Source: Phycocordibacter sp964398865 (lineage in GTDB: Bacteria; Patescibacteriota; Minisyncoccia; Phycocordibacterales; Phycocordibacteraceae). Taken from it: DNA of 11,989 nucleotides. The position numbers and the translations under genes were made by a program. Within the stretch, counting starts at the first letter, position 1. The number at the start of each line of letters is the position of its first letter. The stretch is from contig CAYNOO010000016.1 of NCBI GenBank assembly GCA_964398865.1, positions 1 through 11,989 on the forward strand, in the 5' to 3' direction. Below are positions 1 through 7,187 of the stretch, piece by piece. The notes below the pieces were generated by a model. The model ran no database searches, had not been told where the DNA came from, and saw only the letters and a list, made by a program, of their open reading frames with translations.

Positions 1-1188
1 GATCGGCAGCAGTACGGACGCCAAGAGTATGCCGACGCCCAAGCCTAAAGTCACAAGCATGATTGGCTCAATCAAACCTACAAGCGTGTCCACGCTCGTA
101 GATACCTCCCTCTGGTAGAACTTAGCGAGTGTCTTCAATATGCTGCCAAGTTCCCCCGTCTCCTCGCCAACACGCATCATCGCAACCATGATGCCGGGCA
201 CTTCTGGGCGCTTCTCAAGAGCGCCAGATACCGAACCGCCCCCCTTCACTGAAACAGAAACCTCTTGCAATATGTCAGCATAGACTGCGTTCCCCACGAC
301 GTTCGACGTCACATCAACCGCCTGAACGACTGAAATACCGGAGCTGAGCATTGTCGCCATGTTGTCGGCAATACGCGACAAGTACAATTTCTTATAGAGA
401 TCTCCAACATAGGGTACGGCAAGCTCGAATGCGCTGAATGACGCGCGACCTTGAGGAGTACTCGCGTAACGAAAAAGAAATACGCCGCCAACAACCGCGA
501 GAATGAGGAGAAATATGCCGTAGTTAACGAAGAAATTACTGATAGAAATCACAACCTGCGTATAGAGAGGAATTTTCTGCCCGGCATCGACGAGAATCGA
601 GGAGATGCGCGGTATGACCATAGTCATCATGAGTATCATCACCACGAAAAAAGTAGCAATGACGAACGCCGGATAGATGAGCGCGTTCTTCGCTTTACTC
701 ATAACTTCATACGAGCGATCGAGATAGTCTGCAAGGTACAGGAACGTTTCATCGAGCTTACCTGATTCTTCGCCAGCCTTGACCATGTTCACGTAGAACG
801 CACTGAATACTTTCGGGTGCTTTGAAAGTGCTTTAGAAATAGGACTGCCCGCCTGCAAATCATCTCCTACTTCGGTCAACACTCGCCCCAAGAGAGGCTT
901 CTCAGCTTCTGAAGCAAGCAAACGGAAGACACGCAGGGCTGACACCTGTGCCTCAAACAATGTTGCAATCTGTCGCGACAGAAGCACGATATCGCGATTC
1001 GTAACGCTTTCGAAAAGCGTGAAGCCGCTTCCGAAAATTGATTTCTTTTCCGTCTCGCTCTCCTCTATCGAAGAGATGGTGAGAGAGCGTCGCTGCAAGG
1101 AGGTGATAGCAACATCGCGCGATATCGCATCGATAGTGCCTTCCTGCTTCGCTCCACTTTGATCTATCGCTTGGTATTTAAATATCAT
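1..1188 (-). CDS. pilC: Type IV pilus inner-membrane platform protein PilC/GspF family (3' end cut by window)
   Basis: This is the integral membrane platform on which the PilB and PilT ATPases act during pilus assembly and retraction. Reading from ATG at 1188 gives 396 codons without a stop up to the window edge. The protein opens with a PilC-type N-terminus (MIFKYQAIDQSGAKQEGTID). Two T2SSF repeats follow, about residues 68-190 and 270-390. The diagnostic phrases are LSRQIATLFEAQVSALRV with VKAGEESGKLDETF in the first, and LSRIADNMATMLSSGISV with MRVGEETGELGSIL in the second. Hydrophobic segments lie near 170-192, 220-240 and 375-395. The family normally ends a few residues after this last membrane segment, so only a short tail is missing. 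The start lies 3 nt after the pilT stop, so the two are co-transcribed. The family call is very secure. Confidence 0.96.
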   Translation of the reverse strand, partial: MIFKYQAIDQSGAKQEGTIDAISRDVAITSLQRRSLTISSIEESETEKKSIFGSGFTLFESVTNRDIVLLSRQIATLFEAQVSALRVFRLLASEAEKPLLGRVLTEVGDDLQAGSPISKALSKHPKVFSAFYVNMVKAGEESGKLDETFLYLADYLDRSYEVMSKAKNALIYPAFVIATFFVVMILMMTMVIPRISSILVDAGQKIPLYTQVVISISNFFVNYGIFLLILAVVGGVFLFRYASTPQGRASFSAFELAVPYVGDLYKKLYLSRIADNMATMLSSGISVVQAVDVTSNVVGNAVYADILQEVSVSVKGGGSVSGALEKRPEVPGIMVAMMRVGEETGELGSILKTLAKFYQREVSTSVDTLVGLIEPIMLVTLGLGVGILLASVLLPI

Positions 1189-1191
1189 GAT

Positions 1192-2253
1192 TTACATGAG
1201 GCGGGAGAACGCTTTGGGATTCCAGGCTCTCGCGAGGGCATTTTCGGGCGTAACTTCGCCGCGGCGCACCAAGTCAGCGAGGCATCGGTTCATATCAATC
1301 ATCCCCGACTCGGTACCAGTTTCAATGACTGCATTTATTTCGTGCGTGCGCTTCTCGCGGATGAGGTTAGCTACCGCTTCGTTGTTTATCAAAAGTTCAT
1401 ACGCGGGTATGAGACCGCCAGAGATGCGCGGTACCAAGCGCTGCGAGAAGATCCCGGCAAGCGAGGCTGCAAGCTGGAGGCGAATTTGATCTTGCTGACC
1501 GGTCGGGAACGTATCGATGATGCGATCAATAGTCTGCGCGGCATTGTTGGTATGCAAGGTTGAGAGAACGAGGTGTCCCGTTTCTGCAGCAGTGACCGCT
1601 GCAGCCATGGTCTCCGGACCGCGCATCTCCCCTACCATCAGCACGTTGATGTCTTCACGAAATGCGGAAAGTAGAGCTGCTTGGAATGTCTTGGTATCAA
1701 TCCTCACTTCGCGTTGATTGATAACCGAGTTCTTTGATTCAAACAGATATTCAATCGGGTCTTCGATAGTGATGATGTGTTCGGTTCTCGTCTGATTTAT
1801 CTTCTCTACCATTGAAGCGAGTGTCGTCGACTTTCCTTGACCTACGGGTCCCACCACGAGGAAAAATCCTTGCTGCAGCTGACAGAACGTCTCAAGAATA
1901 GGCGGTAATCCCAGCTCTTCAAATGTCTTGATTGCTTTCGGAATAAGACGGAGCGCTATTGAGACTGCTCCTTGCTGAAAGAATGCATTCCCACGAAACC
2001 GCACCTGATCCTTATATTGGTATGAAAAATCAACCTCTTGATCCTCATGAAATAATTTTAGTTTCTCTGCCGATATGAGCGCACCCAAGAGTCCCAACGT
2101 ATCTTCCGGTGTGTATTTTGCGCGCTTCAAAAGCGGTATAAGAGAACCTGAAACACGAATAATCGGGTTCGAGTGCTCAGTTATGTGCAAGTCAGACGCC
2201 CCTTCCGCTATAACAGTGTCTATGAGAGACTCGAGTTCAGTTTTATACTCCAT
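1192..2253 (-). CDS. pilT: Type IV pilus retraction ATPase PilT
   Basis: A hexameric cytoplasmic ATPase that powers pilus retraction (twitching, DNA uptake). From ATG at 2253 it is 353 aa, the usual PilT length. The frame is open further upstream to 2346, but that part lies inside the preceding receiver gene and does not look like PilT. Visible motifs are an N-terminal PAS-like region with ASDLHI (19-24), Walker A GPVGQGKST (135-143), the Asp box around TIEDPIEY (162-169), Walker B VLMVGEMRG (204-212) and the His box GHLVLSTLHTNNA (226-238). The C-terminal stretch NEAVANLIREKRTHEI (291-306) matches the AIRNLIRE retraction motif and separates PilT from PilB. The Walker A loop is GPVGQGKS instead of the common GPTGSGKS, but the Gly, Lys and Ser residues are all present. 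Its first 11 nt overlap the end of the receiver gene, which suggests translational coupling. Confidence 0.96.
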   Translation of the reverse strand: MEYKTELESLIDTVIAEGASDLHITEHSNPIIRVSGSLIPLLKRAKYTPEDTLGLLGALISAEKLKLFHEDQEVDFSYQYKDQVRFRGNAFFQQGAVSIALRLIPKAIKTFEELGLPPILETFCQLQQGFFLVVGPVGQGKSTTLASMVEKINQTRTEHIITIEDPIEYLFESKNSVINQREVRIDTKTFQAALLSAFREDINVLMVGEMRGPETMAAAVTAAETGHLVLSTLHTNNAAQTIDRIIDTFPTGQQDQIRLQLAASLAGIFSQRLVPRISGGLIPAYELLINNEAVANLIREKRTHEINAVIETGTESGMIDMNRCLADLVRRGEVTPENALARAWNPKAFSRLM

Positions 2254-2656
2254 GGTTTCCAAGTTGCGCTTCAGCAATCGCAAGCGTCTTCTGTAAAACT
2301 TCTGAGGGAATCGAGCTTGCTTTGATAATGTATCCGGACGCGCCAAATTTCATTCCTTTATCTATATCTTCCTGAAGACCTTGATTCGAAAGCATAACTA
2401 TTACTGATCCCTTAGCAAGATTCTCCTTCTTTATTGTCTCTAAAAGCTCGAAGCCTGACATGCCGGGCATAACAACATCAAGCAAAATGATATTTGGCGC
2501 ATATCCCTTCCGCAACTTCTCAAGGGCGAGCGCTGAATCAGGAATTGCCTCCACCTCACACCCGTCATTCTTAAATTTTAGCGAATACATGTCCAAAAGA
2601 AACTTGTCGTCGTCAACAAGAAGGATGGAGTAGTGTTTTTTCGCTGTTGGTTCCAT
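2243..2656 (-). CDS. Single-domain response regulator (CheY-like receiver)
   Basis: A stand-alone phosphoacceptor (REC) domain with no output domain. From ATG at 2656 it is 137 aa; an upstream in-frame ATG at 2680 would add 8 residues and overlap pilB. Key receiver residues are present: the acidic pocket VDDD (14-17), phosphoacceptor D60 in LLDVVMPGMSGFE, the switch Ser S90 in IVMLSNQ and the conserved Lys K112 in YIIKAS. It sits between pilB (10 nt gap) and pilT (11 nt overlap), so it is made with the two motor ATPases. Small receivers such as PilG and PilH control pilus motors in Pseudomonas; by analogy this one may switch extension and retraction, but that is inferred from position. No histidine kinase is in the window, so the phosphodonor is unknown. 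Confidence 0.93.
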   Translation of the reverse strand: MEPTAKKHYSILLVDDDKFLLDMYSLKFKNDGCEVEAIPDSALALEKLRKGYAPNIILLDVVMPGMSGFELLETIKKENLAKGSVIVMLSNQGLQEDIDKGMKFGASGYIIKASSIPSEVLQKTLAIAEAQLGNHGV

Positions 2657-2666
2657 GCACGTAACG

Positions 2667-4439
2667 CTATTCGACCTCATCGTCGCGAAGAAGTTCTCCG
2701 CCGAGCGTATTTACTTCTTCGAAAGGAATCTGACCTTTGAGCATTTTCATAATAGCATCCTCTTTCATGGTGAACATGCCTTGTGCACGCGCTATTTTAT
2801 ACAATTCATCTTCAATGGGGTTGGTAAGGATGGCATGTTCCAACTCGGGAGACGCTGGCAACATCTCGAAGACGGCTACGCGTCCGCGCGTGCCAGTCGC
2901 GCACGTCGGAGATGATGCGATGCCGTACACGGTCTTCGCTTCAGGAAGTTTTTTCTTAAATTCGGCTGGCATATCCTTGAATTCATTCTCAATCATTGCC
3001 GCGACTGCCCCTTCAAACGCGATGGGACGACCAGCATCTTCGCAGCGAAGTCGGACTAAGCGTTGCGCCATGGAAAGCACTAAGGTCGGCGCAATCAAGT
3101 ACGGGTCCACGCCCATGTCGACGAGACGAGGTACGACGCCGATTGCGTTGTTGGTGTGCAATGTTGAAAGGACGAGATGACCAGTCAGAGCTGCTTGAAT
3201 AGCAAGCTGCGCCGTTTCTTTATCGCGGATTTCTCCAACCATGATGATGTTGGGGTCTTGGCGGAGAATGGAGCGAAGTCCCGAGGCGAACGTGTAGCCG
3301 ATTTCCGGGCGCACTTGCGACTGTGACACACCATCAATGTCATATTCAACCGGGTCTTCCAAGGAAACGACATTCATACCCTCACGATCAAGCTCCTGGA
3401 GCATGGCGTAGAGGGTCGTGGATTTACCACTACCAGTAGGACCCGAGATAATGATGATGCCGTAGGGGCGTTTGATTGCGTCCCGAACTATTTGCGCATT
3501 CTCATCAGTGAGCCCCAAGTCGCTGAGCTTCTGTGATTCATGCCGACGATCCAAGATGCGCATCACAACCTTCTCGCCATGGTAGGTCGGGAACGTGGAT
3601 ACGCGGAAATCGATGCGCCTCGCATCAATCGTTGCGGAAAAGCGACCGTCCTGCGGTTTTCGACGTTCATCAAGCTTCAGCGATGACAGCACTTTTATGC
3701 GAGCAATAACGGAACGCTCTAGATTCTTCGGCAAACGAAGCGATGTATGTAACACACCGTCGACACGGAAACGAACTTTCAACTCCTGTCGCGTAGGCTC
3801 TATATGAATGTCTGATGCATTGCCGTCAACAGCGTAACGCAAAATCGTCGCAACAATTTTCGTGACTGGCGCATCTTCTTTTATCTTCACGCCATCCTTA
3901 TCTTTCTCTTCTTCAGTAAGCTTCTCGCTTGGCGCCTCTTCGAGAGCAACACTTAAGGTGTCATCATCAGTTATCGTCGTCTGTAATTCTCCAAGTGCCT
4001 GACCGACTTCGCCGGACAAGCCCTTATACATGCCAATGACTTTGTCGAAATCATAATCGGAGATGAGAAATATCTTGTAAGGAATGTTCGTGCGCGAAGC
4101 GATGAAGTTCAGTGCCTCGACGGCGTCAAGGTTGTCCGGATCCGTCGTGCCCACTTCCAACACCCCGTCATTCAAAGCGACAGGGACGAAACGGTAATGC
4201 CGCGCGGACTCTTCGGGAATGTAATTCAGAACCTCGAAAGGCACCGCTCCTTCGCCAATCTCGTGCGTTGGAACAGAATAATATTCACCGCGAGCTGAAA
4301 GAATGTCACCCGCCGATACTCCCCTGTCCAAAAGCGCCTTCTCTAAAGTCTTTGTACCGGAGGCAACTTCCTCTTTTATGCCAGCGAGAGCATTCTTCTC
4401 AATGAGACCTTTCTCCGAGAGCAGGGAGAGAACATCCAT
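2667..4439 (-). CDS. pilB: Type IV pilus extension ATPase PilB
   Basis: The cytoplasmic hexameric ATPase that drives pilin polymerisation. From ATG at 4439 it is 590 aa, typical of PilB. The in-frame ATG at 4487 would overlap the preceding gene by 44 nt, so the inner start, 4 nt after that gene's stop, is preferred. It has an N-terminal MshEN/GspE_N-like domain (about 1-130) and an acidic linker (about 157-190). The ATPase core shows ASDIHIEP (208-215), Walker A GPTGSGKST (333-341), the Asp box SLEDPVEY (359-366), Walker B NIIMVGEIRD (397-406) and the His box GHLVLSTLHTNNA (420-432). The PilB/GspE zinc-binding tetracysteine region is reduced: only C466 and C513 remain where the family usually has two CxxC pairs. 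A divergent GspE is the alternative, but the operon context makes PilB the better name. Confidence 0.96.
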   Translation of the reverse strand: MDVLSLLSEKGLIEKNALAGIKEEVASGTKTLEKALLDRGVSAGDILSARGEYYSVPTHEIGEGAVPFEVLNYIPEESARHYRFVPVALNDGVLEVGTTDPDNLDAVEALNFIASRTNIPYKIFLISDYDFDKVIGMYKGLSGEVGQALGELQTTITDDDTLSVALEEAPSEKLTEEEKDKDGVKIKEDAPVTKIVATILRYAVDGNASDIHIEPTRQELKVRFRVDGVLHTSLRLPKNLERSVIARIKVLSSLKLDERRKPQDGRFSATIDARRIDFRVSTFPTYHGEKVVMRILDRRHESQKLSDLGLTDENAQIVRDAIKRPYGIIIISGPTGSGKSTTLYAMLQELDREGMNVVSLEDPVEYDIDGVSQSQVRPEIGYTFASGLRSILRQDPNIIMVGEIRDKETAQLAIQAALTGHLVLSTLHTNNAIGVVPRLVDMGVDPYLIAPTLVLSMAQRLVRLRCEDAGRPIAFEGAVAAMIENEFKDMPAEFKKKLPEAKTVYGIASSPTCATGTRGRVAVFEMLPASPELEHAILTNPIEDELYKIARAQGMFTMKEDAIMKMLKGQIPFEEVNTLGGELLRDDEVE

Positions 4440-4443
4440 ATTG

Positions 4444-4770
4444 TTACTGAGCAGCTGGAGCGAGCGGTCGTACGCCGAGCGGAGCAAACGGATTCATGCG
4501 ACCAATGGGCTCTTGCACTAACTCCTGACTGAAGTCTTGCAAACTATTGAAGGCAGGATCAGAAAAGATACTGTCATCAAGCCTGATTGATTTCAACTCC
4601 AGAAGAAGCGATATCAAATCCTGGTCGACAGACGTGGTGGTAGAAACCGCTTGCGCTGACAAAAGAGGTTCAGCTGGTTTTGCGAAAAAGTATGAGTATG
4701 CGAAGAAAGCGACTCCGAGTATGATTACCCCGATAAGCACTCCTCTAAAGCGTGTAAGAAAATTCATCAT
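4444..4770 (-). CDS. Short PilP-like membrane protein of the pilus alignment complex
   Basis: A 108-aa protein with one N-terminal transmembrane segment (about residues 8-28, hydrophobic and aromatic, followed by FAKPAEP). A Ser/Thr-rich stretch and a short helical part (about 48-62) follow. Near the C-terminus is GRMNPFAPLG (90-99), which resembles the G+xNPFxP motif of PilP-type pilus proteins. It starts at an ATGA overlap with the pilO stop (4767-4770) and ends 4 nt before pilB, which is the pilP position in pilMNOPQ operons. It is much shorter than proteobacterial PilP (about 170-180 aa), has no lipobox, and lacks a full C-terminal beta domain. I infer a reduced PilP-like partner of PilN/PilO. 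This rests on position and one motif, so the function is tentative while the gene itself is secure. Confidence 0.85.
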   Translation of the reverse strand: MMNFLTRFRGVLIGVIILGVAFFAYSYFFAKPAEPLLSAQAVSTTTSVDQDLISLLLELKSIRLDDSIFSDPAFNSLQDFSQELVQEPIGRMNPFAPLGVRPLAPAAQ

Positions 4771-5309
4771 GGTTTGAGCCAGTAGGTTTTAATGTGGAAA
4801 GTGAATTCGTAGATTCCGGTCTCGTTTGCCGTAAATGAAAGACCAACAACGTCCACGAGACGCAAACTCTTCTCCAGATCAGCAAGATACTGCCGGAACG
4901 TGTCGTAGGAGCCGCTTACATTGAAAGAAAGAATAACAGATTCATAGGTATTTTCATCAGGACCAAGCTGGTCGCGACTTACTCTCTCATTCGGAGTTTC
5001 AATGACAACGTTTCGAACGCGCATGCCGTATTTGCTTGCCATGCTATCAAAATCCAGGATGAGTCGTACGTTGTCGACGTGGTCAGGCACTAATTTTTGA
5101 AGACGCGCTAAGTCAGTTTGCGGGAAAGTATTGTAACGGCTCAAAAGCTGATCGCGTACATCTTGGAGTTCGCGCGAACGTGAAAGTGCGGCATCAAATT
5201 GCGACTGCTCTGCTAAGACGCTCTGCATGCCGACATACGTCGGATTGATGTACAAGAAAAAAATAGCGCCAGCGATTGCAAGGAAAAGAATGGGAGTGAA
5301 AAGTTTCAT
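4767..5309 (-). CDS. pilO: Type IV pilus assembly protein PilO
   Basis: A bitopic membrane protein that pairs with PilN in the alignment complex linking the cytoplasmic motor to the pilus. It is 180 aa. A transmembrane segment occupies about residues 4-22. A coiled-coil stretch (about 28-60, ending RELQDVRDQLLSRYNTF) leads into a ferredoxin-like domain. That domain contains LQKLVPDHVDNVRLILDFDS (70-89), a typical PilO pattern, and later a GSYDTFRQYLADLEKS segment. The gene overlaps pilN upstream and the pilP-like gene downstream by 4 nt each (ATGA in both cases). This predicts tight translational coupling and near-equal expression of the alignment-complex subunits. The assignment rests on topology, motif and gene order. 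Confidence 0.9.
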   Translation of the reverse strand: MKLFTPILFLAIAGAIFFLYINPTYVGMQSVLAEQSQFDAALSRSRELQDVRDQLLSRYNTFPQTDLARLQKLVPDHVDNVRLILDFDSMASKYGMRVRNVVIETPNERVSRDQLGPDENTYESVILSFNVSGSYDTFRQYLADLEKSLRLVDVVGLSFTANETGIYEFTFHIKTYWLKP

Positions 5310-5914
5310 AGTCCTTGTGTTGAAGTAGGAATAGTTGCGCCGGTATAACCGATGCGTGACGTATCAATAATAGCGGTGAAGTCGAAGATTATCGTGCCGG
5401 TTTTCGAAATGTTTACGTTCGAAAAGATTGGCTCAGTAATTATCGAGCTTTTGCTGAATGCGTCTGATTGCAATGCGACTGCATTAAAGCTTGCCGCTTC
5501 GCCTGATGCCGAGAGAAGCGTTCGAGTTGGGTCTGCAATGTCGTAAGAGAAATTACTGAATCGGACTGATGAGAGCATGAGTTTTTCAAGCTCATCAAAA
5601 AGAGCGGAGAGCGCCGTATGACCTTTCAGAAGCGTGGTGCCTGCCGCAATTCTCGTATCAAGTCGCGAAAGCTCCTTTATAGTGGCGGGCTCAAACGCTG
5701 CTCGGGACCGCTCCAGTGACTGACGCTTGCTTTCTACTGCCCCCACCAGGTAGCGTTCGAAAGCAAAGATACCCCCTGCGGCAAGTATGGTGGCGATGAG
5801 AATAGCTCCCGCAATTATGTTCACGAGAGCTACAGGGTTTGCCCGTTTTACTTCAGTGCGTTCAATCTTGAGCGCCGCCTTCGGTATGAAGGACGTTTTC
5901 ACGCGGTCTTCCAT
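5306..5914 (-). CDS. pilN: Type IV pilus assembly protein PilN
   Basis: A bitopic membrane protein whose short cytoplasmic N-terminus docks onto PilM and whose outer part pairs with PilO. It is 202 aa. A basic cytoplasmic N-terminus contains KTSFIPKAALK (6-16), taking the place of the INLLPWR-type PilM-binding motif of proteobacterial PilN. A transmembrane segment spans about 29-53. A coiled-coil region (about 58-95) and an alpha/beta outer domain follow (SNFSYDIADPTRTLLSASGEA, then a beta-rich C-terminus). The C-terminal TSTQGL tail is probably flexible. It is separated from pilM by 109 nt containing an inverted repeat, and no clear Shine-Dalgarno precedes its ATG. It ends in an ATGA overlap with pilO. 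The divergent sequence is assigned from topology and gene order. Confidence 0.87.
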   Translation of the reverse strand: MEDRVKTSFIPKAALKIERTEVKRANPVALVNIIAGAILIATILAAGGIFAFERYLVGAVESKRQSLERSRAAFEPATIKELSRLDTRIAAGTTLLKGHTALSALFDELEKLMLSSVRFSNFSYDIADPTRTLLSASGEAASFNAVALQSDAFSKSSIITEPIFSNVNISKTGTIIFDFTAIIDTSRIGYTGATIPTSTQGL

Positions 5915-5939
5915 GCTGAAAGTGTAACACTCAAAACAA

Positions 5940-6021
5940 AGGTGTCAGGTTATAGGTGTCAGCTGCCAGTGGAAATTAATTCAATCTAAAGCTGAAAGCT
6001 GGAACCTGACACCTGAAAGCT
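5940..6021. repeat. Inverted and direct repeats in the pilM-pilN gap
   Basis: AGGTGTCAGGTT at 5940-5951 is exactly mirrored by AACCTGACACCT at 6003-6014, a 12-bp perfect inverted repeat with a 51-nt loop. Two further short direct repeats are mixed in: AGGTGTCAG at 5940-5948 and again at 5954-5962, and CTGAAAGCT at 5992-6000 and again at 6013-6021. On the minus strand the closing arm is followed by TTGTTTTGAG, which is weakly terminator-like. The region may be a decayed array of short intergenic repeat units, an attenuating or mRNA-processing hairpin between pilM and pilN, or both. The repeats are directly visible; the role is inferred. Confidence 0.7.
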
Positions 6022-6023
6022 AT

Positions 6024-7136
6024 TCACTGATGCAGCGCGCGAAGTGCGAGCCCGATGGCAGAAGCAAACGACGGTCCCGCTCCCTTCAAGACGTCCGCGA
6101 TGAACGCAGGCGCAGCGACCTTATCAAACGGTGCTGCGATGACGATGCGCGCATCAAATGAACGAGCTGCAAGCTCCTTGATACCTTTCAGCGCGGCACC
6201 ACCGCCAACCAGAACAACCTGTGAGACCGCTTTTCCTTCTTTACGTTGATACGTGAGCAAAATACGACGTGCTTCAGCAAATATGAAATCAAGTGCAGCA
6301 GAGCCTGCTTCAGAATTTTCTAAGCCTTTGTCGCGTTTTATGTTTTCAGCCTCTTGGAATGTGGCGCCCATTGATTTTGCAAGAGATAACGTCAAATCTT
6401 GCCCTCCACGGCTGATAGTATGCGACACATCAATGATGCCAAACTCAATAATGTAGACACGAGTCGAGGATGCGCCCATGTCTATGATCATGGCGGGAGC
6501 AGTCGTGTGTTCGTAGGAAGCACGACCCATACTGAAAGGTTCAACTTCAAAAAAGCGAGGGGTAAGCGCTGCCGCTTCGGTGACGAGTTGATATTTAGCA
6601 AGCACCGCATTGTGAATTGCAACTAAGAGTACTTCAGTGGAGTGCTCTGACTTTTCGACACCTCCCTGTGGATTCAAGAATTTCGCTTCCTCGTCAGGGA
6701 TGATGAACCAATCAAGCGCAACTTCCGAAATCGGCACAGGAATATATTTACGCGCCTCTATCGGAATCATGCTGGCAAGATCGGTACGATCTTTCGTTGG
6801 CAATGTGATTACATTAATGAGTGATCCGGAGAGCGGCACCGAGAATCCTCCAATCTTTGCAGTCGCATTCGCTTCGTGAAGCACATCTTTCAGAGCTTCA
6901 CCTAGCTTTTCAGGCGAAGGAGCGACGGACTGTCCTACTTCAGCATTCGCATAGGGTCCCAGTGCAATTTCTCCGTAGGTTTCAAGCACGGCACTTCCCC
7001 GCACCTCCTTCACTTGCACTACCTTTATAGAGGAGGTACCGATATCAACACCAAGTACGCTCTCCCCATCCTTAACGCCAAAGGACGAAGTGAACTGTTT
7101 CAGTTTTTCAGTGAGTGCGCCGAGGGAAAAATCCAT
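6024..7136 (-). CDS. pilM: Type IV pilus assembly protein PilM (actin-like ATPase fold)
   Basis: A cytoplasmic actin-fold protein that binds the PilN N-terminus and connects the alignment complex to the motor. It is 370 aa, close to the family norm. The phosphate-1 motif is LGVDIGTSSIKVVQ (28-41). The second phosphate-type motif IDMGASSTRV is at 218-227, followed by SRGGQDLT (242-249). The adenosine motif is LVGGGAAL (309-316), and the C-terminal ASAIGLALRAL (358-368) is typical of PilM. EARKYIPVPISEVALDW (127-143) also matches the family. It is the first gene of the pilus run and is divergent from comF. No convincing Shine-Dalgarno precedes the ATG at 7136; an extended -10 lies about 43-51 bases upstream. 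It ends with TGA. Confidence 0.95.
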   Translation of the reverse strand: MDFSLGALTEKLKQFTSSFGVKDGESVLGVDIGTSSIKVVQVKEVRGSAVLETYGEIALGPYANAEVGQSVAPSPEKLGEALKDVLHEANATAKIGGFSVPLSGSLINVITLPTKDRTDLASMIPIEARKYIPVPISEVALDWFIIPDEEAKFLNPQGGVEKSEHSTEVLLVAIHNAVLAKYQLVTEAAALTPRFFEVEPFSMGRASYEHTTAPAMIIDMGASSTRVYIIEFGIIDVSHTISRGGQDLTLSLAKSMGATFQEAENIKRDKGLENSEAGSAALDFIFAEARRILLTYQRKEGKAVSQVVLVGGGAALKGIKELAARSFDARIVIAAPFDKVAAPAFIADVLKGAGPSFASAIGLALRALHQ

Positions 7137-7178
7137 AATTGAGAACTACGAAATCAGTATGGGAGTACAATGTCTGAA

Positions 7179-7187
7179 AGTATATCA
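7179..7187 (-). promoter_or_regulatory. Candidate extended -10 promoter for the pil operon
   Basis: Read on the minus strand, 7187-7179 is TGATATACT, an extended -10 (TGnTATAAT with one mismatch). It would start transcription near 7172 and give a leader of about 35 nt before the pilM ATG. No good -35 is seen, which is acceptable for an extended -10. It overlaps the comF start codon, so pil and comF transcription could interfere with each other. Confidence 0.4.

Noticed and set aside
1159..1563. Plus-strand open frame of 134 codons
   Set aside because: It is antisense to pilT, whose motifs are intact, and its product looks like no protein family.
7139..7171. TTGAGA and TACAAT as a comF promoter
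   Set aside because: The two boxes are 21 bp apart, too far for a normal promoter; kept out of the feature list.
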